Shown: in pieces, positions 48,128 through 57,653 of the stretch | Layout of the letters: each line of letters opens with the position of its first letter | Position numbering within the stretch: position 1 is the stretch's first letter | DNA from: Nitrospirillum amazonense | GTDB taxonomy: Bacteria > Pseudomonadota > Alphaproteobacteria > Azospirillales > Azospirillaceae | Length of the DNA: 64,000 nt | Assembly: GCF_007828045.1 (NCBI RefSeq) | Contig: NZ_VITN01000003.1 | Location: forward strand, 372,001 to 436,000 | Reading direction: 5' to 3' | Position numbers and translations under genes: made by a program | The notes under the pieces: generated by a model | The model's database searches: none | Seen by the model: only the letters and a program-made list of their open reading frames with translations | What the model was told of the DNA's origin: nothing

Positions 48128-50068
48128 TCAGTACACGCTGCGCCACAGCTGGTCCTTGGTGGTCAGCATCTTCAGGAATTCCAGGACGGCCCACAACTGA
48201 TCGTCCGTCAGCTGGGTGCCGTCGGCACGGCGATAATCGTCGTGGCCGCGGTTGCAGTTGCCGGGCAGGGTGGTGTCGTAGACCCAAGTTTGCGCGGTGC
48301 CGGACGTGCCCAGGGCGCTGACGTAGCCCACCTGGACGGGATCGAACTCCCGGGCGCCCACGGCGAAGGCGTTCGGCCGGGCGGCGGATTTCAGCACCCC
48401 CCACAGGGTGGGGATGGACCCGTTGTGCAGGTAGGGGGCGGTGGCCCAGATGCCGAACAGGGGTCGTGCCTCATAGACCGGCGGTGTCTGGTCGCCGGCG
48501 GCACCGTCGCCGGTGACGCAGGACGTCTTGTGCGCCGGCGGGCCGGCGGGCGGCACGGCCTTGAAGGCCGGGCCCATGGCCTGCTCGACATCGTTGACCG
48601 AGCCGGTCTTCTGGTCGATGGCCAGCTTGATCAGGCTCAGCGGCGTCAGGCCCAGGTTGGCGTAGTCGTCATGGTTCAGCGTGCCGCCCTTCTGGTTCAG
48701 CAGGCCGTTGACCACGCTGCCGATGACGCCGTTGGTCAGGACGCTGACGGCCTGGGCCTCCGCCGGCATGTCGCCCACGCTGACCGATCCGCCGTCGCCG
48801 AACAGCAGGGCGCGGGTGCCTTGCAGCGGCCCGGTCTTCGCCCAGCGCAGGGCGTTGCGGTACGTGGTCGGGTCGGTATCGGTGGGGCGCTGGTCCATGA
48901 CCGGCCAGACGTCCTGGCTCAGGGCCGCCCGGGTCATGTGGTGGCAGTCGGCGCAGACCTCGTTGAACAGTTGGCGCCCCTGTTCCGCCTTGCCGGCGTC
49001 GATTGCGCCGAAGACGGTGGACGGCCAGGCGGGCGGCGCCAGCTGGGTGATGGCCCATTCCAGCTTCATCAGGCCCGGCACGCTGACCGAGCTGTCGTAG
49101 AAGGGGATGTGGGGGAACAGCCTGGAGGCGAAGCGCCGCCGGTCGCCCGGGCAGGCCTTGCCCGCGATATCCTTCCCGGCGACGCAGACGTTCAGCGCGC
49201 CGAACACGCCCAGCACCTCACCCGTGTTGCGGGCCAGCGCCTTGATGTAGTTGCCGTTGGGGGCGGACAGGTTCCACTGCACCGCATCTTGCTGGTGGGC
49301 GTTCCACAGGAAGGGGTAGCTGACCGGGGCATGGGCCGGCAGCACGTTGGCGGGCACGCGGAAATCCAGGCCGGTCAGGCGGTTGAAGATCATGCTGAAG
49401 GCGTCCAGCCGCGCCGGGCCCCAGGCCTGTCCGTCCAGGGCGGCGCTGAAGAACGTTCCCCAGGCGGTGGAGAAGGCGGCCAGGGTGGCCTTCAGCGCGG
49501 CCTTGTCCCCGCCAACCCGGGCGGCGAAACGGTTGAACTTGGCCGGGTCAGACACCGTATCGGCCAGGGCGGCCGACAGCTCCACCAGGAAGCCCTGGAA
49601 ATCGGCGTCGGCCGGGCCGCCGTCCACGCGCAAGGCCGTGCCCCTGTAGGTGATCTGCCGGGTGTGGCAGGCGGCGCAGGTCATGCCGATGTAGGTGGGA
49701 CCGGTGCCCCGGTCCAAAGCGAAGCCGACGGGCAGCCCTTCCGGGTTCTGCGCCGAGACGTCGTTGGGCAGGTAGTTGAAGCGGGCCAGCCGGTCGGCGA
49801 AGAACAGTTCGGTCGAGGCCGGCCGCTCCAGCGCCTTGAACCAGCCGTACGGCATCAGCTGCGAGCCTTGGCTGGTGGTGTAGAAGCCTTCGCGCACCGA
49901 TTGCGGCCAGTTCTGTTCCAGCAGGTGCACCACCTCGGGCGCCTGCGCCGTGGGAAAGGGGGCGGGTGTGGCCGCCTGTGCCGGGGGCGCCCCGGCATGG
50001 CCGGCCGCCAGCAGACCCAGGCCGGCCAAGGCCGCCACCATGCGCCGCCGCGCATTGAAAACCCGCAT
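48128..50068 (-). CDS. Exported di-haem c-type cytochrome, RoxA-like
   Basis: This is a 646-residue protein with a signal peptide ending at PAQA. Two haem-binding motifs are present: CAACH at about residues 131-135 and CADCH at about 372-376. The segments ARPLFGIWATAPYLHNGSIPTLWGVL and LTDDQLWAVLEFLK are those of the MauG/cytochrome c peroxidase-related group. Size, motif spacing and lack of a third haem recall the rubber oxygenase RoxA and its many uncharacterised relatives. The oxidised substrate is unknown. GGGGGA before the ATG at 50068 decides the start. It is divergent from the SDR gene. Confidence 0.78.
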   Translation of the reverse strand: MRVFNARRRMVAALAGLGLLAAGHAGAPPAQAATPAPFPTAQAPEVVHLLEQNWPQSVREGFYTTSQGSQLMPYGWFKALERPASTELFFADRLARFNYLPNDVSAQNPEGLPVGFALDRGTGPTYIGMTCAACHTRQITYRGTALRVDGGPADADFQGFLVELSAALADTVSDPAKFNRFAARVGGDKAALKATLAAFSTAWGTFFSAALDGQAWGPARLDAFSMIFNRLTGLDFRVPANVLPAHAPVSYPFLWNAHQQDAVQWNLSAPNGNYIKALARNTGEVLGVFGALNVCVAGKDIAGKACPGDRRRFASRLFPHIPFYDSSVSVPGLMKLEWAITQLAPPAWPSTVFGAIDAGKAEQGRQLFNEVCADCHHMTRAALSQDVWPVMDQRPTDTDPTTYRNALRWAKTGPLQGTRALLFGDGGSVSVGDMPAEAQAVSVLTNGVIGSVVNGLLNQKGGTLNHDDYANLGLTPLSLIKLAIDQKTGSVNDVEQAMGPAFKAVPPAGPPAHKTSCVTGDGAAGDQTPPVYEARPLFGIWATAPYLHNGSIPTLWGVLKSAARPNAFAVGAREFDPVQVGYVSALGTSGTAQTWVYDTTLPGNCNRGHDDYRRADGTQLTDDQLWAVLEFLKMLTTKDQLWRSVY

Positions 50069-50315
50069 GGCACCGTCCCCCATCGCCGTCATCGCGCTTT
50101 GGTCCCCGTCCGTGCCTTTGCGCCGTGCCGTACGGAATGGCAAGGGGTTTTTTCAACCGTGCGTATGCGTGCGCCCCGTTGCGCACGGTGTCGCATTTGG
50201 TTCCACGCACAGCCGGCGTGCCGGATGCCCGCTGGACGCGGGCCCCCATCCTTGCCAGAAAGGCGGGTAAAAGCCGGGGAAGACTGGTCACCCGCCTAAC
50301 CATTGGGAGAGAAGC

Positions 50316-51077
50316 ATGCAGGTTCAAGGTGTTGCCGCCATCATCACCGGCGGTGGTTCGGGTCTGGGCGCCGCCACAGCGCGCCGGCTGGCGGCCGAGG
50401 GCGCCAAGGTGGCCCTGCTGGACGTGAACCTGGCCGCGGCCGAGGCGGTTGCCGCCGAGATCGGCGGCCTGGCGCTCAGCTGCGACGTCACCAGCGCCGA
50501 CAGCGCCACCGCCGCCATCGCCGCCGCGCGCGAGGCCCATGGCGCCGCCCGCATCGCCGTGAACTGCGCCGGCGTGGCCACCGCCGGCCGCGTGCTGGGC
50601 CGCGAGGGTCCGCTGGCCCTGGACGCCTTCCGCAAGGTCATCGAGATCAACCTGATCGGCAGCTTCAACATCCTGCGCCTGGCCGCCGCCGACATGAGCA
50701 CGCTGGACCCGCTGGAGGATGGCGAGCGCGGCGTGATCATCAACACCGCCTCCGTCGCCGCCTTCGACGGCCAGGTGGGCCAGGCCGCCTACAGCGCGTC
50801 CAAGGGCGGCGTGCACGCCATGGCCCTGCCCATCGCCCGTGAACTGGCCCGCGTGGGCGTTCGCGTCATGACCATCGCCCCCGGCATCTTCTGGACCCCC
50901 ATGGTGGCGGGCTTCACGCAGGAGGTGCAGGACAGCCTGGCGGCCTCCATCCCCTTCCCCAAGCGCCTGGGCAAGCCGGAGGAATACGCGGAACTGGCCC
51001 TGACCATCGTCCGCAACGTCATGCTGAACGGCGAGACCATCCGCCTGGATGGCGCGGTCAGAATGAACGCGAAGTAA
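50316..51077 (+). CDS. 3-hydroxyacyl-CoA dehydrogenase-type SDR
   Basis: This is a 253-residue short-chain dehydrogenase. The cofactor motif is ITGGGSGLGAATARRLAAEGAKVALLDVN (D after the strand favours NAD), and NCAG and the catalytic Tyr-Lys in YSASKGG are present. The region IAPGIFWTPMVAGFTQEVQDSLAASIPFPKRLGKPEEYAELA is the mark of the HSD17B10/type-2 3-hydroxyacyl-CoA dehydrogenase group, which acts in fatty-acid and branched-chain oxidation. GGGAGAGAAGC precedes the ATG directly. Confidence 0.9.
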   Translation: MQVQGVAAIITGGGSGLGAATARRLAAEGAKVALLDVNLAAAEAVAAEIGGLALSCDVTSADSATAAIAAAREAHGAARIAVNCAGVATAGRVLGREGPLALDAFRKVIEINLIGSFNILRLAAADMSTLDPLEDGERGVIINTASVAAFDGQVGQAAYSASKGGVHAMALPIARELARVGVRVMTIAPGIFWTPMVAGFTQEVQDSLAASIPFPKRLGKPEEYAELALTIVRNVMLNGETIRLDGAVRMNAK

Positions 51078-51101
51078 GGCTCCGCAATGGCGGTTGGGGC
51101 G

Positions 51102-51758
51102 TTAGCCCCGCCGCTGGCGGAACGCCTCCAGCGCGTCCTCCATTTCCCGCGCGATGGGGGTGACCAAGGGGTGGGCGGCGTAGGCGGTCCATAGGGCCGC
51201 CAGCGCCGGCCGCCTTTCCAGCATGTCCTGTGGCGTGTAGCGGGGCAGGAAGCGCGCCAGGAAGATCAGCGTGGGGGCCAGCGCGCAATCGGCCAGGCTC
51301 AGCGTGCCTGGAGAGGGAGCCGGCAGCGCGCCCCTTTCCACCACCACCTCCAGCGCGTCCAGCCCCCGCGTCAGCTCTGCCACCCGGTTGGCGCCGCCGC
51401 CGGCATCGCCGCTTTGGGCCGTCGCCCGTTGGGCCATCAGCGACAACAGCGGCGGCAGGACATACAGGTCCAGCAGGCGCGCCACCGTGCGCTGGGCCGC
51501 CCGCGCCACCGGATCGGCCGGCAGTAGCGCTGGCTTGGGGAACGCATCCTCCAAAAATTCACAAATGACGGCGGACTCCAGGATGTGGGCGCCATCAGCG
51601 TCCAGCACCGGGGTCTTGCCCAGCGGGTTGATGGCCTGGAAGGCGGCCGATTTCTGGCCACCGGGCGGCTCCACCAGGGGGATTGCCAGGCCCTTGGCGC
51701 GGATGGCCAGCACGACGCGGGCGGAATAGGGGGACAGGGCGGCGCCGTAAAGTTTCAA
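51102..51758 (-). CDS. Glutathione S-transferase family protein
   Basis: This is a 218-residue protein with the thioredoxin-like N-domain (MKLYGAALSPYSARVVLAIRAKGL, NPLGKTPVLDADG, ILESAVICEFLEDAFP) and a helical C-domain with LSLADCALAPTLIFLARFLP. The serine in SPYSARV is in the position of the catalytic residue of bacterial GSTs. The substrate is unknown. It is convergent with the SDR and divergent from the PAS gene. Confidence 0.9.
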   Translation of the reverse strand: MKLYGAALSPYSARVVLAIRAKGLAIPLVEPPGGQKSAAFQAINPLGKTPVLDADGAHILESAVICEFLEDAFPKPALLPADPVARAAQRTVARLLDLYVLPPLLSLMAQRATAQSGDAGGGANRVAELTRGLDALEVVVERGALPAPSPGTLSLADCALAPTLIFLARFLPRYTPQDMLERRPALAALWTAYAAHPLVTPIAREMEDALEAFRQRRG

Positions 51759-51847
51759 GGGCTGTCTCCTCTAACCGTAAAGGTGGACCAGGCATGATGG
51801 TCTTGCTGCTGGCGGTCAGCGGGGCCGGACGGTATGGTCATTCCATT

Positions 51848-52420
51848 ATGCCACTGAATGCCTGCCAACCCTTGCCGGATATCGCGGGTTTCATCGGTGC
51901 CGATGAATTGCCCGACGGCCCCATCGCCCATGCCTATGCGTGGTGGCGGGGGCTGGGGGGCGGGGCCGTGCCGCCGCCCTCGGCGGCACTGGATCTGGCG
52001 GCGGTGCCGGACAGCTTCCTGCCCCACCTGGCGGTGACCACCGCCTTCCGCGCCGATGGCCGGGTGCGGGTGGTGTTTTGTGGCTCCCTTTCCGCGTTGG
52101 CCGCCGGCAGCGACCCCACGGGCCGCTATTTTGATGAATTCTATCCGCCTGACATGCTGGAGGCGGCGCTGGGGTTCCAGGCGGCCATCGTGCGCGATGC
52201 CCAGCCCATCTTCGGCCAGGACCAGGTGGGCACGGACGAGGGCGTGATGTACCATGTGCCCCGCATCGGCCTGCCCTTCCAGGGTGCCGACGGCAGCCTG
52301 GACCGGCTGGCCATCGTCATGCACTACCAACCGACGCCGGAGAACTTCAAGGTGCGGTTGCGGATATTCCAGGATCGTGCCCGGCTGCTGCGGCGCGAAT
52401 TGCGGCTGGTGGCGCTTTAA
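51848..52420 (+). CDS. PAS domain-containing protein of unknown role
   Basis: This is a 190-residue soluble protein with no output domain. Residues about 25-150 fit the PAS_5 type common in Rhodospirillales: PDSFLPHLAVTTAFRADGRVRVVFCGSLSALAAGSDPTGRYFDEFY, then a Gln-Asp-x-Val stretch and RLAIVMHYQPT. Such proteins carry a sensory fold alone. The start is uncertain: ATGs at 51794 and 51797 are in frame and would add 17-18 residues. Confidence 0.65.
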   Translation: MPLNACQPLPDIAGFIGADELPDGPIAHAYAWWRGLGGGAVPPPSAALDLAAVPDSFLPHLAVTTAFRADGRVRVVFCGSLSALAAGSDPTGRYFDEFYPPDMLEAALGFQAAIVRDAQPIFGQDQVGTDEGVMYHVPRIGLPFQGADGSLDRLAIVMHYQPTPENFKVRLRIFQDRARLLRRELRLVAL

Positions 52421-52556
52421 GGCCACAGTGGCCGAAGGAAGTGTGCGGCCGCGGCATTCGAACGTTGCGCGAAATGCACCTCCAGCGCGATAATAATTAC
52501 CCGGATAGCGCCCCATGCGGGGCGCCGCCGCGCCGTCCGTCGAAGGATGTTCTCCC

Positions 52557-53702
52557 GTGTCTGAGGCACCGCACACCCGGTCCCCCCTTCCGCCGCCGGA
52601 AGGGGCCCCGTCACCGGGGGAGGGCCGCGAGGCGTCCGCGGCATCCTCGCGTCGCCCTGTGCCGCGCCGACATATTCTGGTGGGTGCCGTCGGCGCCCTG
52701 GCGGCGGCTGGGCTGGGGTGGGGCGGCGGCGGCCGGGGCGGCCACGCTGAATCCATCCGCTTCCTGACCATTGGCACCGGCACCACCGGCGGCACCTACT
52801 TTCCCATCGGCGGCATCCTGGCCAACGCCATCAGCAACCCGCCGGGCAGCCCGGGCTGCGACCGGGGCGGCAGCTGCGGCATTCCCGGCGTCATCGCCGT
52901 GGCGCAGACCACCTCCGGCGCGGTGGAGAATATCGAGGCCCTGCGCGCCGCCCGGTATGAGACGGGGCTGGTGCAGGCCGACATCGGCTTCCTGGCCTAC
53001 AAGGGCAAGGGCCCCTACGCCGGCAAGCCGCCCTTCACCGAGCTGCGGGCCCTGGCCAACCTGTACAGTGAGACGGTGCACCTGGTGGTGCGGGGCGACA
53101 GTCCCATCAAGACGGTGAACGACCTGAAGGGCCGGCGCGTGGCCCTGGGCGAGAAGGGCTCCGGCACCCTGCCCACCGCGCTGCTGATCCTGCAGGCGCA
53201 CGATTTGTCGGAAAAGACGGTGCAGCCCTTCTACCTGAACCCCGGCACGGCCGGGGACCGCCTGGCCTCGGGCCAGCTGGACGCCTTCTTCATCATTGGC
53301 GGCTACCCCTTGCCGGCGGTGGCCGACGTGGCGGCGCGCCTGCCGGTGCGCCTCATCTCCATTATCGACGCCCGTCTGCCGCGCCTCAGCCCCGGTCTGC
53401 CCCTGTTCACCGAGACCACCATCGGCGGGGACGGCGCCTATGTCGGCGTGCCGGAGACCAAGACCCTGGGCGTGGGCGCCCAGTGGCTGGCCACCACCGC
53501 CCTGCCGGATGAGCTGGCCTACGGCATCGTCAAGGCGCTGTGGCACCCCAACACCCATCGCCTGCTGGTGGCGGGCCATCCCCGGGGCGACAGCATCCGC
53601 AAGGAAGCGGCGCTGACCGGCCTGGCCGTGCCCCTGCACCCGGGGGCCGCGCGCTATTACCGGGAGCAGGGCTTCGACGTGACGCTGGCCACGTCGGGCT
53701 GA
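52557..53702 (+). CDS. TAXI-type TRAP transporter substrate-binding protein
   Basis: This 381-residue protein starts at a GTG with AAGGAT upstream. A twin-arginine leader is visible (VPRRHILVGAVGALAAAGLG). The mature part has the TAXI signature FLTIGTGTTGGTYFPIGGILANAI, then AQTTSGAVENIEALRAARYETGLVQADI and TVNDLKGRRVALGEKGSG. These proteins deliver small organic acids or amino acids to TRAP permeases. No membrane component is encoded next to it, so the partner must be elsewhere. A small insert (PPGSPGCDRGGSCGIPGV) with two cysteines is unusual. Confidence 0.87.
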   Translation: MSEAPHTRSPLPPPEGAPSPGEGREASAASSRRPVPRRHILVGAVGALAAAGLGWGGGGRGGHAESIRFLTIGTGTTGGTYFPIGGILANAISNPPGSPGCDRGGSCGIPGVIAVAQTTSGAVENIEALRAARYETGLVQADIGFLAYKGKGPYAGKPPFTELRALANLYSETVHLVVRGDSPIKTVNDLKGRRVALGEKGSGTLPTALLILQAHDLSEKTVQPFYLNPGTAGDRLASGQLDAFFIIGGYPLPAVADVAARLPVRLISIIDARLPRLSPGLPLFTETTIGGDGAYVGVPETKTLGVGAQWLATTALPDELAYGIVKALWHPNTHRLLVAGHPRGDSIRKEAALTGLAVPLHPGAARYYREQGFDVTLATSG

Positions 53703-53706
53703 GCCC

Positions 53707-54384
53707 TTAATCCAGCAACATGTCCAAGACCACCGTCTCCCGCGCCGCGTCCGCGCGCCAGTCCCTCATGGCGGGCAGGGCCTCGATGGCGGCGGCATAG
53801 GCCTGGGACGCTTCGGTCAGCGGCACCTTCCAGGTCTGGAAACGGGTGACCACGGGCGCGTACATGGCATCGGCGATGGCGAAGGCGCCGAACAGGAAGG
53901 GGCCGCCATGCCGGTCCAGGCAATCGGCCCAGATGGCCTGGATGCGGGCGATGTCCCCGGCGGCCTTGGCCAGCCGTTCCGGACGGTCGATGGTGCGGGC
54001 CAGATCCATGAACAGGTTGCGGCGCACGTCCATGAAGCCCGCGTGCATCTCGGCGCTGATGGAGCGCGCGTGGGCGCGGGTGGCTTGGTCCCGTGGCCAC
54101 AGCCGGGCTTCGGGCGCCAGTTCGGCCGCGTATTCGCAAATGGCCAGGCTGTCCCACACCGTGACGTCGCCGCCGGCGGCGCGGTGGGGCCCCGTGTGGT
54201 GGATCAGGGCCGGCACCTTGCCCGCCGGGCTGTGGGCCAGCATGCGCGCCTTGCTGTCCGCCTGCCGCAGGGGGATCACCACCTCCTCGAAGGCCAGGCC
54301 GGCGTGGCGCAGCGCCAGGTAGGGGCGCAGCGACCAGGAGGAATAGGTCTTGCTGCCCAGGATCAGGGTCAGGTCGGCGGACAT
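53707..54384 (-). CDS. Glutathione S-transferase family protein, YfcF-like
   Basis: This is a 225-residue protein with LILGSKTYSSWSLRPYLALRHAGLAFEEVVIPL, the SSWS motif being the usual active-site stretch in this subgroup, followed by SPAGKVPALIHH and VWDSLAICEYAAEL. The C-domain has GPFLFGAFAIADAMYAPVVTRF. It may act in detoxification; the substrate is not known. Its stop is 4 bases from that of the convergent TAXI gene. Confidence 0.9.
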   Translation of the reverse strand: MSADLTLILGSKTYSSWSLRPYLALRHAGLAFEEVVIPLRQADSKARMLAHSPAGKVPALIHHTGPHRAAGGDVTVWDSLAICEYAAELAPEARLWPRDQATRAHARSISAEMHAGFMDVRRNLFMDLARTIDRPERLAKAAGDIARIQAIWADCLDRHGGPFLFGAFAIADAMYAPVVTRFQTWKVPLTEASQAYAAAIEALPAMRDWRADAARETVVLDMLLD

Positions 54385-54570
54385 GGGGTTTCCTCAGCGT
54401 CGGGCGGGAGGCAGGGGCCATAGGGTGGGGGCGGAAGGGTAGCGGGCGACGGCGCCCCGCGCCAGGGGCGTCGCACCCGGCACCGTCCTGTTTGAAACCG
54501 GGTGTTTGAAACCGGGCTTGGGATGTGGAACCCTGCGCGCCTGACTTTCCGAAGCCGAAAGGTTCCACCC

Positions 54571-55998
54571 GTGCTGTCCTGCTTCCTGGCCCAGAAGGCC
54601 GCCGATACCGTCACCCTGATCCCTGTGCGCAAGGATGGGCTGGACGCCTGGCTGGAAACCGCCCCGGCCGCCACCGCCGCCTGGGTGCGCAGCGTCGGCT
54701 TCACGGCCGAGCCGGGCGCCACCGCGCTGCTGCCCTCGGCCGACGGCCGGTTGGACCGGGTGCTGGTGGGGGTGGGCGAGACGCTGGATCTGTGGAGTTT
54801 CGCCGGCCTGCCGACGACGCTGCCGGCGGGCCCTAAAACGTCCAAGGGCGGCGGTGCCAGCTATGCCCTGGCCAGCTATGCTCTGGACGACAGCCTGACG
54901 CCCGAGCAGGCGACGGCCGCCGCCATCGGCTGGGCGCTGGCCAGCTACCGCTTCACCCGGTACCGCAAGGCGACGAAGGACCTGCCGCGCCTGGTGCTGC
55001 CGGCTGGTGCCGACGCCCATGCCGTGGACAGCATGGCCCGCGCCGTCTACCTGGTGCGCGACCTGATCAACACCCCGGCGGAGGACATGGGGCCGGCCGA
55101 CCTGGCCGCCACCGCGAAGGAACTGGGGGCGGAGTTCGGCGCCGAGGTCTCGGTCATCGTCGGCGACGACCTGCTGACCCACAACTACCCCACCGTCCAT
55201 GCCGTGGGCCGGGCGGCGGACAAGAAGCCGCATTTCATCGACCTCACCTGGGGCGACGCCGCCAACCCGCTGGTCTGCCTGGTGGGCAAGGGCGTGTGCT
55301 TCGACAGCGGCGGCCTGGACATCAAGGCGGCGGGCGGCATGCTGCTGATGAAGAAGGACATGGGCGGTGCCGCCCATGTGCTGGGCCTGGCGCGCCTGGT
55401 CATGACGGCCAAGCTGCCGGTGCGCCTGCGCGTGCTGGTGCCGGCGGTGGAGAACGCCATCTCCGGCAACGCCTTCCGCCCCATGGACATCATCACCACC
55501 CGCAAGGGCCTGACGGTGGAGATCGGCAACACGGACGCCGAGGGCCGCCTGATCCTGTGTGACGCCCTGGCGGAGGCCGACAGCACCAAGCCCGCCTTGA
55601 TCCTGGACTTCGCCACCCTGACGGGCGCCGCCCGCATCGCGCTGGGCACCGAGCTGCCGGCCCTGTTCGCCAACGACGACCAGCTGGCCGACGACATCCT
55701 GGCCGCCGCCAAGGAAACGGGCGACCCGCTGTGGCGCATGCCGCTGTGGCAGGGCTACGCCAAGCAACTGGACAGCAAGATCGCCGACCTGAACAACGCG
55801 CCCGGCGGCGGCTATGGCGGCGCCATCACCGCGGCCCTGTACCTGGAGCGGTTCATCACCAAGGGCACGCCCTGGGCCCACATCGACCTGATGGCCTGGA
55901 ACGCCAGCGCCAAGCCCGGCCGGCCGGAGGGGGGTGAGGCCATGGGCCTGCGCGCCGCTTTCGCCATGCTGAGCCGCCGGTACCCGGCCCAGGCCTGA
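54571..55998 (+). CDS. Leucyl aminopeptidase family protein (M17)
   Basis: This 475-residue protein starts at a GTG with AAAGG 8 bases upstream. The metal and catalytic residues of M17 peptidases are present: VGKGVCFDSGGLDIKAAGGMLLMKKDMGGAAHVLG and NTDAEGRLILCDAL. Late motifs are DFATLTGAARIALG and HIDLMAWNAS. M17 enzymes are hexameric zinc or manganese exopeptidases in the cytoplasm. The N-terminal domain is more divergent, as usual. A GC-rich hairpin follows the gene. Confidence 0.92.
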   Translation: MLSCFLAQKAADTVTLIPVRKDGLDAWLETAPAATAAWVRSVGFTAEPGATALLPSADGRLDRVLVGVGETLDLWSFAGLPTTLPAGPKTSKGGGASYALASYALDDSLTPEQATAAAIGWALASYRFTRYRKATKDLPRLVLPAGADAHAVDSMARAVYLVRDLINTPAEDMGPADLAATAKELGAEFGAEVSVIVGDDLLTHNYPTVHAVGRAADKKPHFIDLTWGDAANPLVCLVGKGVCFDSGGLDIKAAGGMLLMKKDMGGAAHVLGLARLVMTAKLPVRLRVLVPAVENAISGNAFRPMDIITTRKGLTVEIGNTDAEGRLILCDALAEADSTKPALILDFATLTGAARIALGTELPALFANDDQLADDILAAAKETGDPLWRMPLWQGYAKQLDSKIADLNNAPGGGYGGAITAALYLERFITKGTPWAHIDLMAWNASAKPGRPEGGEAMGLRAAFAMLSRRYPAQA

Positions 55999-56004
55999 AA
56001 TCCT

Positions 56005-56039
56005 CCGGCGCCTCCCGGGAAACGACCGGGAGGCGCCGG
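56005..56039 (+). terminator. Hairpin after the M17 peptidase gene
   Basis: CCGGCGCCTCCCGG (56005-56018) pairs perfectly over 14 bases with CCGGGAGGCGCCGG (56026-56039). It begins 6 bases after the stop. No T-run follows on either strand, so termination may not be purely intrinsic. Confidence 0.6.
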
Positions 56040-56218
56040 CTTGGATAAAAAATAATTATGTAGCGTTCCGCTACCCCTTCGGGGGTGGCAGGCCCTTGCC
56101 GCTGGGCGGGACTTTCGGCACACTCCCGACAGTTGCGGCTGGCCGATACGCTGTCGGAATGACGGCGGGCCGGAACAACGGGCGGGCCGGATAAACGTTT
56201 CCGGATGCGGGGGGCATC

Positions 56219-56650
56219 ATGTCGCGTAATCTCGAAGCCCTGGAACTCTGGCGCGGCGCGCTGGTGGCCAGCGTGCGGGCCGCCAGCCCGGATCTCTCGG
56301 CCCGCCAGCTGGCTTTGCTGCTGACCGTCTACATGACCCCACCGCCCCACACGGTGCGCGGCCTGGCGGCGACGCTGAACGTGTCCAAGCCCGCCATCAC
56401 CCGCGCCCTGGACCGGCTGGGTCGCCTGGGCTTCACCAAGCGCAAGCGGGACGCGGAGGATCGGCGCAACGTCCTGGTCCAGCGCACGGTCAAGGGCTCC
56501 GTCTTCCTGCATGAGTTCGGGCAGATGGTGATTGACGCGGGCGCCGTGCAGGGCGCATTGGACGGGGCACGCGCCGCGGCATCCCGGCCGGCCGCCGCGA
56601 CCCCCGTCGCCCCCCCGTCAGCTTCGGAGCCGGTTTCAGCGCCGGTATGA
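56219..56650 (+). CDS. MarR-family transcriptional regulator
   Basis: This is a 143-residue protein with a winged helix of MarR type: LSARQLALLLTVYMTPPPHTVRGLAATLNVSKPAITRALDRLGRLGFTKRKRDAEDRRNVLVQRTVKG. The basic wing is in KRDAEDRRN. A Pro/Ala-rich tail from residue 120 is not part of the fold. It may control the NlpC/P60 gene that starts 7 bases later, or an unlinked target. Confidence 0.85.
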   Translation: MSRNLEALELWRGALVASVRAASPDLSARQLALLLTVYMTPPPHTVRGLAATLNVSKPAITRALDRLGRLGFTKRKRDAEDRRNVLVQRTVKGSVFLHEFGQMVIDAGAVQGALDGARAAASRPAAATPVAPPSASEPVSAPV

Positions 56651-56656
56651 TGTGAG

Positions 56657-57526
56657 ATGTCCAGCAAAGCGAAGACCACGCCGGCCCTAGACCCGCGCGT
56701 GAACCCTTACCGTTCCGACCTCGCCTCCGCCCACCTTTACGGCAAGGTCACGGCCGAGCGCTATGTCGATGGCGTGCCCTGCCAGGTGCGCGCCGGCTAC
56801 GTCAGCCTGAAGGAAGAACCCACCTTCACCGCCCGCCAGTCCACCCAGCTGCTGTTCGGCGAGGTGTTCACGGTGTTCGAGGAGAAGGATGGCTGGGTCT
56901 GGGGCCAGAACGCCACCGACGGCTATGTCGGCTATCTGCAGCTGGAGGCCCTGGATGACGAGTTGGCGGAGCCGACGCACAAGCTGACGGCCCTGCGCAG
57001 CTTCTTCCATCCCGAGCCGGACCTGAAAACCCCGCCGCTGGACATGATCAGCCTGGGCGCGCCCCTGTGCGTGGTGGAGGTGGAGAACGGCTTCGCCGGC
57101 GTGGCTGGCGGCGGCTGGGTCCCCCTGGTCCATGTGGCGGAGATCGGTTCCCTGAAAGCCGACCCGGTGGACACCGCCCTGCGCCTGCTGGGCACGCCCT
57201 ATCTGTGGGGCGGCCGCACCAGCGTGGGCATCGATTGCTCCGGCCTGGTCCAGCTGGCGCTGGATGCCGCCGGCCTGCCGTGCCCGCGCGACAGCGACCA
57301 GCAGCAGGCGGCCCTGGGCACCCTGGTTTCGGCCGATGGCGTCGGCCACGCCTACCAGCGCGGCGACCTGGTGTTCTTCCCCGGCCATGTCGGCATCATG
57401 GCGGATGAAACCCATCTGGTGCACGCCAACGCCCATCACATGGCCACGGTGCGCGAACCCCTGGCCGACGTCCTGGCGCGGGCGGCGGCGGGCAAGGGCG
57501 TCACGGCGGTGAAGCGCCTGGGGTGA
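56657..57526 (+). CDS. NlpC/P60 family peptidase with N-terminal SH3 domains
   Basis: This is a 289-residue protein. Residues about 40-160 make SH3-like bacterial domains (FGEVFTVFEEKDGWVWGQNATDGYVGYLQLEAL). The C-terminal NlpC/P60 domain has the catalytic Cys in GIDCSGLVQLAL, the His in GDLVFFPGHVGIMA, and the third polar residue near LVHANAHH. It should cut peptidoglycan peptides (D-Glu-mDAP type). No signal peptide is evident, so it may work on recycled fragments in the cytoplasm. It is co-directional with the marR gene. Confidence 0.9.
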   Translation: MSSKAKTTPALDPRVNPYRSDLASAHLYGKVTAERYVDGVPCQVRAGYVSLKEEPTFTARQSTQLLFGEVFTVFEEKDGWVWGQNATDGYVGYLQLEALDDELAEPTHKLTALRSFFHPEPDLKTPPLDMISLGAPLCVVEVENGFAGVAGGGWVPLVHVAEIGSLKADPVDTALRLLGTPYLWGGRTSVGIDCSGLVQLALDAAGLPCPRDSDQQQAALGTLVSADGVGHAYQRGDLVFFPGHVGIMADETHLVHANAHHMATVREPLADVLARAAAGKGVTAVKRLG

Positions 57527-57653
57527 GGGCGCCCCCCGGGGGCACGCTTTCGGCGAACATTCCGATGCATTTCCACCTCAGCTCGGGATGGGGAATTGTT
57601 AGGGATGGGAAACGTTCGGATCACGACATATGGTGTGACGAACGGAGACCCCC

